Made by a program: the position numbers and the translations under genes. The notes below the pieces were generated by a model. It was not told the DNA's origin. It worked only from the letters and a program-made list of their open reading frames with translations, and did not search any database. Positions 60,416-64,000 of a stretch of 64,000 nt of DNA are shown here, in pieces. The stretch comes from GCA-2688775 sp035288865 (lineage in GTDB: Archaea > Nanobdellota > Nanobdellia > Woesearchaeales > GW2011-AR4): NCBI GenBank assembly GCA_035288865.1, contig DATDZA010000012.1, positions 1-64,000 of the forward strand, in the 5' to 3' direction. The stretch's first letter is position 1, and each line of letters opens with the position of its first letter.

Positions 60416-61441
60416 TTAATTATTCATCTCGATAATCACTTTTATCGAGTCTTTCGCTTCTGCCACAAGATTGAATCCCTTTTGTATTTCATCAAGCTTT
60501 AATTTATGAGTAACCATTTCATTGAGGTTTAATTTCTTGGATGCAATCAGTTTAATTGAATCTTCAAGATCTTTAGGCGCTGCTGCATAAGAAGTCATGA
60601 TTTTTATTTCATTCTTCCAAAAATCATTGATTGGGATTACCAATCTCTCATCTGGCTTTGGAACTGCAAAAAATAATATTGTTCCGCCTTTGTCAACACA
60701 ATTTAATGCAGTGTTGGCAGCCGATAATGCGCCCGTGCACACAATAACCAAATCTGCAAGCCTGTTTTCATTAAATTTTTTTATCAGAGAAGGAACATCG
60801 TCTTTTACATTTATGGAAAAATCAGCTCCAAATTTTTTTGCCGCATTTAATCTAAATTCATTTATGTCCACAGCAATAATTTTTTTTACATTCCTGGATT
60901 TTGCGGCCTTTATATGCATTAACCCAGAAATTCCGCTTCCAACTACCAATAACGTCTGATTTTCTTTCAAATCTGCCAGTCTTTGTGCTCTCAATATAGT
61001 GCCTATCGGCTCGACAAAAGTTCCTTCGTCAAATGAAATATCATCAGGCAGCGTAAAAGTCCCAAATTCCACATTTATTTTTGGCACCCTCAGATATTCT
61101 GAAAATCCTCCGGGGTCAAAGTTTGTCCTGTGCAGAGTCTCGCATGCAGTATGATTTCCGTTCAGGCAGTAATGGCACTTCATGCACGGGACGTGATGTG
61201 AAACAAAAATTTTATCGCCAACCCTAAAATTTTTAACATTTTTTCCGGATTTTTCAACGACTCCGGAAATTTCGTGCCCCAAAACTAATGGCGCTTTTTT
61301 AATTCGGTACCATTCCATGACATCTGTTCCGCAGATTCCTGAAGCCATGACTTTGACAAGAAGCTCATCATCACTTATTTCAGGAATTGGCCTTTCTTCA
61401 ATCCTTACATCTTTATTATTGTAATAGACTGCAGTCCTCAT
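60416..61441 (-). CDS. zinc-dependent alcohol dehydrogenase (MDR family)
   Basis: 341 residues. Catalytic zinc ligands Cys37, His56 and Glu57 (GHE), structural zinc C86-x2-C89-x2-C92-x7-C100, and the NAD loop VVGSGISGLMHIK. Close in style to sorbitol/threonine dehydrogenases. Gaps of 45 and 65 nt link it to the aldolase and reductase genes. It may reduce the aldehyde product of the aldolase; other polyol substrates are possible. Confidence 0.88.
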   Translation of the reverse strand: MRTAVYYNNKDVRIEERPIPEISDDELLVKVMASGICGTDVMEWYRIKKAPLVLGHEISGVVEKSGKNVKNFRVGDKIFVSHHVPCMKCHYCLNGNHTACETLHRTNFDPGGFSEYLRVPKINVEFGTFTLPDDISFDEGTFVEPIGTILRAQRLADLKENQTLLVVGSGISGLMHIKAAKSRNVKKIIAVDINEFRLNAAKKFGADFSINVKDDVPSLIKKFNENRLADLVIVCTGALSAANTALNCVDKGGTILFFAVPKPDERLVIPINDFWKNEIKIMTSYAAAPKDLEDSIKLIASKKLNLNEMVTHKLKLDEIQKGFNLVAEAKDSIKVIIEMNN

Positions 61442-61486
61442 GATAAAAATGAATTTAAAGAATAATAAAAAGGTTTCTAATGAAAC

Positions 61487-62308
61487 TCATTCCACAGCAC
61501 TGGTAACAATTTTTTGTGATTTTAGCTTGTTGAATAATTCAAATGCCTCGTCCGCAGTGTAGCCATCGTGAACAACGGCCCTGACAGACTGCATCATTGC
61601 AATTGGATTTTCAGACTGGAAAATATTTCTGCCCATGTCAACTCCCGCAGCGCCTTTAGCTATTGCATTGTAAGACATCTCCAAGGCTTCTTTTTCTGGA
61701 ATTTTTTTTCCTCCGGCAATAACAATCGGGACAGGACAGCCTTCAACAACTTTGTCAAAATCCTCAGCGCAGTAATATGTTTTGACTATGTGGGCACCAA
61801 TTTCAGCGGCGATTCTGCACGCTAATCCAAGGTATCTTGCATCTCGTGCCATATCCTTTCCTACTGCTGTAATTGCCAGTACGGGCATGCCATAATCTTC
61901 AGCCTCATTGACTAATCTTCCTAAATTTGAAATTGTCCTGTCTTCATTTTTTTCTCCTACAAAAATAGAGATTCCAACTCCAACAGCATTCAGCCTCAAT
62001 GCCTCTTTCATTGAAGTTGTTATGTCTTCATTTGACAGCTCGCCAAGAACACTCGGGCCGCCGGAAACTCTCAAGAAAATCGGTGTATTTGCAATTGGAG
62101 AAATGCAATTTCTTAAAACGCCCCTTGTGACAAACAAGGAATCGCAATACGGCAGCAAAGGCGCTATTGTTTCCCGTGGCTTTTTCAGTCCAGTTGTCGG
62201 GCCCTGAAAATATCCGTGATCGACAGCAAGCATCACAGTCCGCTGGCTTTTCTGGTTAAAAATTCTTGCCAGCCTGTTCTTCATTCCCCAGTCCATTTGA
62301 ATTACCAT
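61487..62308 (-). CDS. LsrF/FbaB-type class I aldolase
   Basis: 273 residues. The DeoC/FbaB barrel is clear: MLAVDHGYFQGPT, TRGVLRN, LRVSGGPS, TAVGKDMARDARYL, Schiff-base Lys176 in IVKTYY, VIAGGKK and the phosphate site GVDMGRNIFQS. The closest named family is LsrF (AI-2 phosphate thiolase), but no other lsr gene is present. Next to mtnA and an alcohol dehydrogenase, cleavage of a 5-substituted ribulose 1-phosphate to DHAP plus an aldehyde is a good candidate; glycolytic fructose-bisphosphate aldolase is the main alternative. TATA TTTATAAAT lies about 25 nt upstream. Confidence 0.85.
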   Translation of the reverse strand: MVIQMDWGMKNRLARIFNQKSQRTVMLAVDHGYFQGPTTGLKKPRETIAPLLPYCDSLFVTRGVLRNCISPIANTPIFLRVSGGPSVLGELSNEDITTSMKEALRLNAVGVGISIFVGEKNEDRTISNLGRLVNEAEDYGMPVLAITAVGKDMARDARYLGLACRIAAEIGAHIVKTYYCAEDFDKVVEGCPVPIVIAGGKKIPEKEALEMSYNAIAKGAAGVDMGRNIFQSENPIAMMQSVRAVVHDGYTADEAFELFNKLKSQKIVTSAVE

Positions 62309-62346
62309 ATATGTAAAAGATTAATTGATTTATAAAGGTTGTTGGT

Positions 62347-63423
62347 TTATTTATTTCTCAGAAATCCCAAAATCTCATTGTCAACCGGTTTTATAATCCC
62401 ATTTTCAGTTATAATCCCGGTTATGTATCTAGCAGGCGTCACATCAAAAGCAGGATTTTTTGCAGAGCTGTCTTCCGGGGCAATCCTGATTTTCCTAAAT
62501 TTTTTATTTTCATCAGTCCCTGAGATATACAAAACTTCATTTTCACTTCTGTCCTCAATGTGAATATCTTCTCCGGTCTTGCAGTCAGCATCAAATGTCG
62601 AAATTGGAGCGGCAACATAAAAAGGAATATTATTTTCTTTTGCCAGTACAGCTTTTTCATAAGTGCCTATCTTGTTTGCAACGTCGCCATTCATTGCAAT
62701 CCTGTCCGCCCCGACAATTGCAAAATCAATCTCATTTTTTTTCATAAAATAGCCGGCTGCATTGTCCACAATTATTGAATGCGGAATTTTTTCCTGTGCC
62801 AATTCCCACGCAGTCAGGGAAGAGCCTTGGTTTCTGGGCCTTGTCTCATCGACATAAACAAAAAGGTTTTTTCCGCTGTAATGCGCAAGCCTTATCGGAG
62901 ACAATGCTGTGCCAAAATCAACACAGGCAAGCGCGCCCGCATTGCAATGCGTCAGAATATTTTGATTGTTTTTTATTAAATTATTTCCATGCTCCCCAAT
63001 CTTCCTGCATATTTCAGCGCTCCAGTCCGCGTATTCCACCGCCGCTTCAAAAGCTTTCATTTTGGAATTTGTTATGCTGCCTTCAGCAAACATTTTGGAT
63101 TTCACATAACTTAAGGCATAATTTAAATCATTTGCAGTAGGCCTTGTAGAATTCAATGCATTATGCGCTTCCTGAGTATGTATTACAAAATCTTCAAAAT
63201 TCTCTCCTTCATAATGCAAGGCAGCCTGTGCCAATCCGAATGCGCCAGCCGCGCCGATAGCAGGCGCCCCCCTAACAATCATAGTCTTTATTGCATTTGC
63301 CGTATCTAAGTAATTTTTTGATCGGTAAATTTCAAATTTAAAAGGCAGCAGCAGCTGATTTATCATATAGACGGAAGTGTCCCGCATCCAGACCGTCCTG
63401 TAGTTTAGATTGTTTATCAGCAT
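62347..63423 (-). CDS. mtnA: S-methyl-5-thioribose-1-phosphate isomerase
   Basis: 358 residues. VRGAPAIGAAGAFGLA, LTHCNAGALA with catalytic Cys160, DETRPRNQGSSLTAWEL, and GADRIAMNGDVANKIGTY with catalytic Asp240 match MtnA rather than the ribose-1,5-bisphosphate isomerase branch. It turns methylthioribose 1-phosphate (or 5-deoxyribose 1-phosphate) into the ribulose form. First gene of the minus-strand cluster with the aldolase 38 nt downstream; diverges from apt with an 81-nt shared promoter region. Confidence 0.92.
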   Translation of the reverse strand: MLINNLNYRTVWMRDTSVYMINQLLLPFKFEIYRSKNYLDTANAIKTMIVRGAPAIGAAGAFGLAQAALHYEGENFEDFVIHTQEAHNALNSTRPTANDLNYALSYVKSKMFAEGSITNSKMKAFEAAVEYADWSAEICRKIGEHGNNLIKNNQNILTHCNAGALACVDFGTALSPIRLAHYSGKNLFVYVDETRPRNQGSSLTAWELAQEKIPHSIIVDNAAGYFMKKNEIDFAIVGADRIAMNGDVANKIGTYEKAVLAKENNIPFYVAAPISTFDADCKTGEDIHIEDRSENEVLYISGTDENKKFRKIRIAPEDSSAKNPAFDVTPARYITGIITENGIIKPVDNEILGFLRNK

Positions 63424-63504
63424 TACAAAATCAGCATATGGCGATCGTTTAAAAACATTGTCAAACAGAAAAACTATAAATATAAGGTGAAATTGTTTTG
63501 AATT

Positions 63505-64000
63505 ATGGACTTAAAAAAAACTATAAGAACGGTCCCAAACTGGCCGAGGCAGGGGGTAATGTTCAGGGATATTACAACATTATTAAAAGACGCTAACGCC
63601 TTTAACTATGTCATTGATAAATTATGTGAAAGATATAAATATAAGAGGATTGATTTGATTGCAGGCATAGAAAGCAGAGGATTTATTTTTGGAGGCGCAA
63701 TTGCCCATAAATTGCAAAAAGGATTTATTCCAATTAGAAAGGAAGGAAAGCTGCCCCACAGTACAGAAAAAGAAAGTTATGAATTGGAATACGGCAGGGC
63801 AACTATTGAAGTTCACGCTGATGCTATTCCAAAAGGAGCAAAAATTCTGGTTGTTGATGATTTAATCGCGACAGCCGGTACCTTGGTTGCCTCTATTAAC
63901 CTAATAGAAAAGCTGGGCGGGCAAGTAGTAGAATGTGCCGTTATAATTGAACTGCCGGATTTGGGTGGCAGGGAAAAAGTAGAAGCGAAAGGCTGCAAGT
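63505..64000 (+). CDS. apt: adenine phosphoribosyltransferase (3' end outside window)
   Basis: 165 codons visible. TVPNWPRQGVMFRDITTLL, IAGIESRGFIFGGAIAH, IRKEGKLPH and the PRPP loop LVVDDLIATAGTL identify APRT. It joins adenine and PRPP to AMP, recycling the base released by the MTA phosphorylase. AAGGTGA lies 17 nt ahead of the ATG and CTATAAATATA gives the promoter. The frame is open at the window end. Confidence 0.93.
   Translation, partial: MDLKKTIRTVPNWPRQGVMFRDITTLLKDANAFNYVIDKLCERYKYKRIDLIAGIESRGFIFGGAIAHKLQKGFIPIRKEGKLPHSTEKESYELEYGRATIEVHADAIPKGAKILVVDDLIATAGTLVASINLIEKLGGQVVECAVIIELPDLGGREKVEAKGCK

Noticed and set aside
1..64000. CRISPR arrays, rRNA genes, integrase or attachment sites, and replication origin
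   Set aside because: No regularly spaced direct repeats, rRNA-like conserved stretches, integrase gene or Orc1/Cdc6-linked repeats were seen.

Overview
This 64 kb window reads as the chromosome of an AT-rich archaeon, most likely a DPANN lineage of the Woesearchaeota/Pacearchaeota kind. The archaeal marks are direct: an L7Ae-S28e-L24e-NDK operon, an aEF-2 with the unusual P-loop AHIHHGKT and a diphthamide loop, a tRNA-Ser split by a bulge-helix-bulge intron, TATA boxes about 25 nt ahead of leaderless starts, class III (type IV pilin) signal peptides with a prepilin peptidase, ZPR1 and NFACT-R proteins. Bacterial-type functions are mixed in: a full SUF cluster, NrdR, L-lactate dehydrogenase and type II toxin-antitoxins. 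The DPANN assignment is inference from gene content.

Layout. 0-6 kb: end of an AAA ATPase, a Fic protein under a symmetric operator, and two exported proteins, one a protease-like protein whose zinc site is destroyed. 6-12.6 kb: the SUF iron-sulfur operon (sufB-sufD-unknown-sufS-sufU-sufC-A-type carrier, all minus strand) preceded by a divergent-free XRE regulator with a CxxH...CxxC site and its own palindrome. 12.6-23.4 kb: a glycosylated Ig-repeat surface protein, PAP2 phosphatase, an E1-like enzyme, VapBC, LDH, a dCMP deaminase/kinase pair, NrdR, a caspase-like protein and several orphan genes. 23.4-26.05 kb: an intact 2,586-bp transposon with 50-bp inverted repeats and a 9-bp target duplication, carrying a SWIM/zinc-ribbon DDE transposase and four small passengers. 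26-31 kb: small nucleic-acid-binding proteins, a hairpin-rich non-coding stretch, a structured RNA element and the tRNA. 31-36 kb: aEF-2 and the ribosomal/NDK operon behind a long structured leader. 36-47 kb: pilin peptidase and pilin, two HIT proteins, NFACT-R, split NAD(P)HX repair genes, a Kef-type antiporter. 47-58.7 kb: a second copy of the RNA element, DPANN-type unknowns, a RelBE pair, a very large xylose-isomerase-like TIM barrel and a pilin-LamG fusion. 58.7-64 kb: methylthioadenosine (MTA) phosphorylase, aldo/keto reductase, zinc alcohol dehydrogenase, LsrF-like class I aldolase, MtnA and adenine phosphoribosyltransferase.

How the genes work together. The last block forms a complete candidate route from MTA or 5'-deoxyadenosine to AMP (via adenine), DHAP and a reduced alcohol, a class I aldolase version of the bacterial 'DHAP shunt'. 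It would supply a fermentative cell (LDH present) with a triose phosphate and recycle adenine. The SUF operon supplies Fe-S clusters for radical SAM enzymes, which generate 5'-deoxyadenosine. Two genes (MTA phosphorylase and the RelE toxin) have no ATG/GTG/TTG at the conserved N-terminus but an ATA exactly where the start belongs, suggesting AUA initiation.

About a dozen single orphan genes of unknown function sit between, and in two cases inside, otherwise conserved operons. No CRISPR array, rRNA or replication origin was seen.
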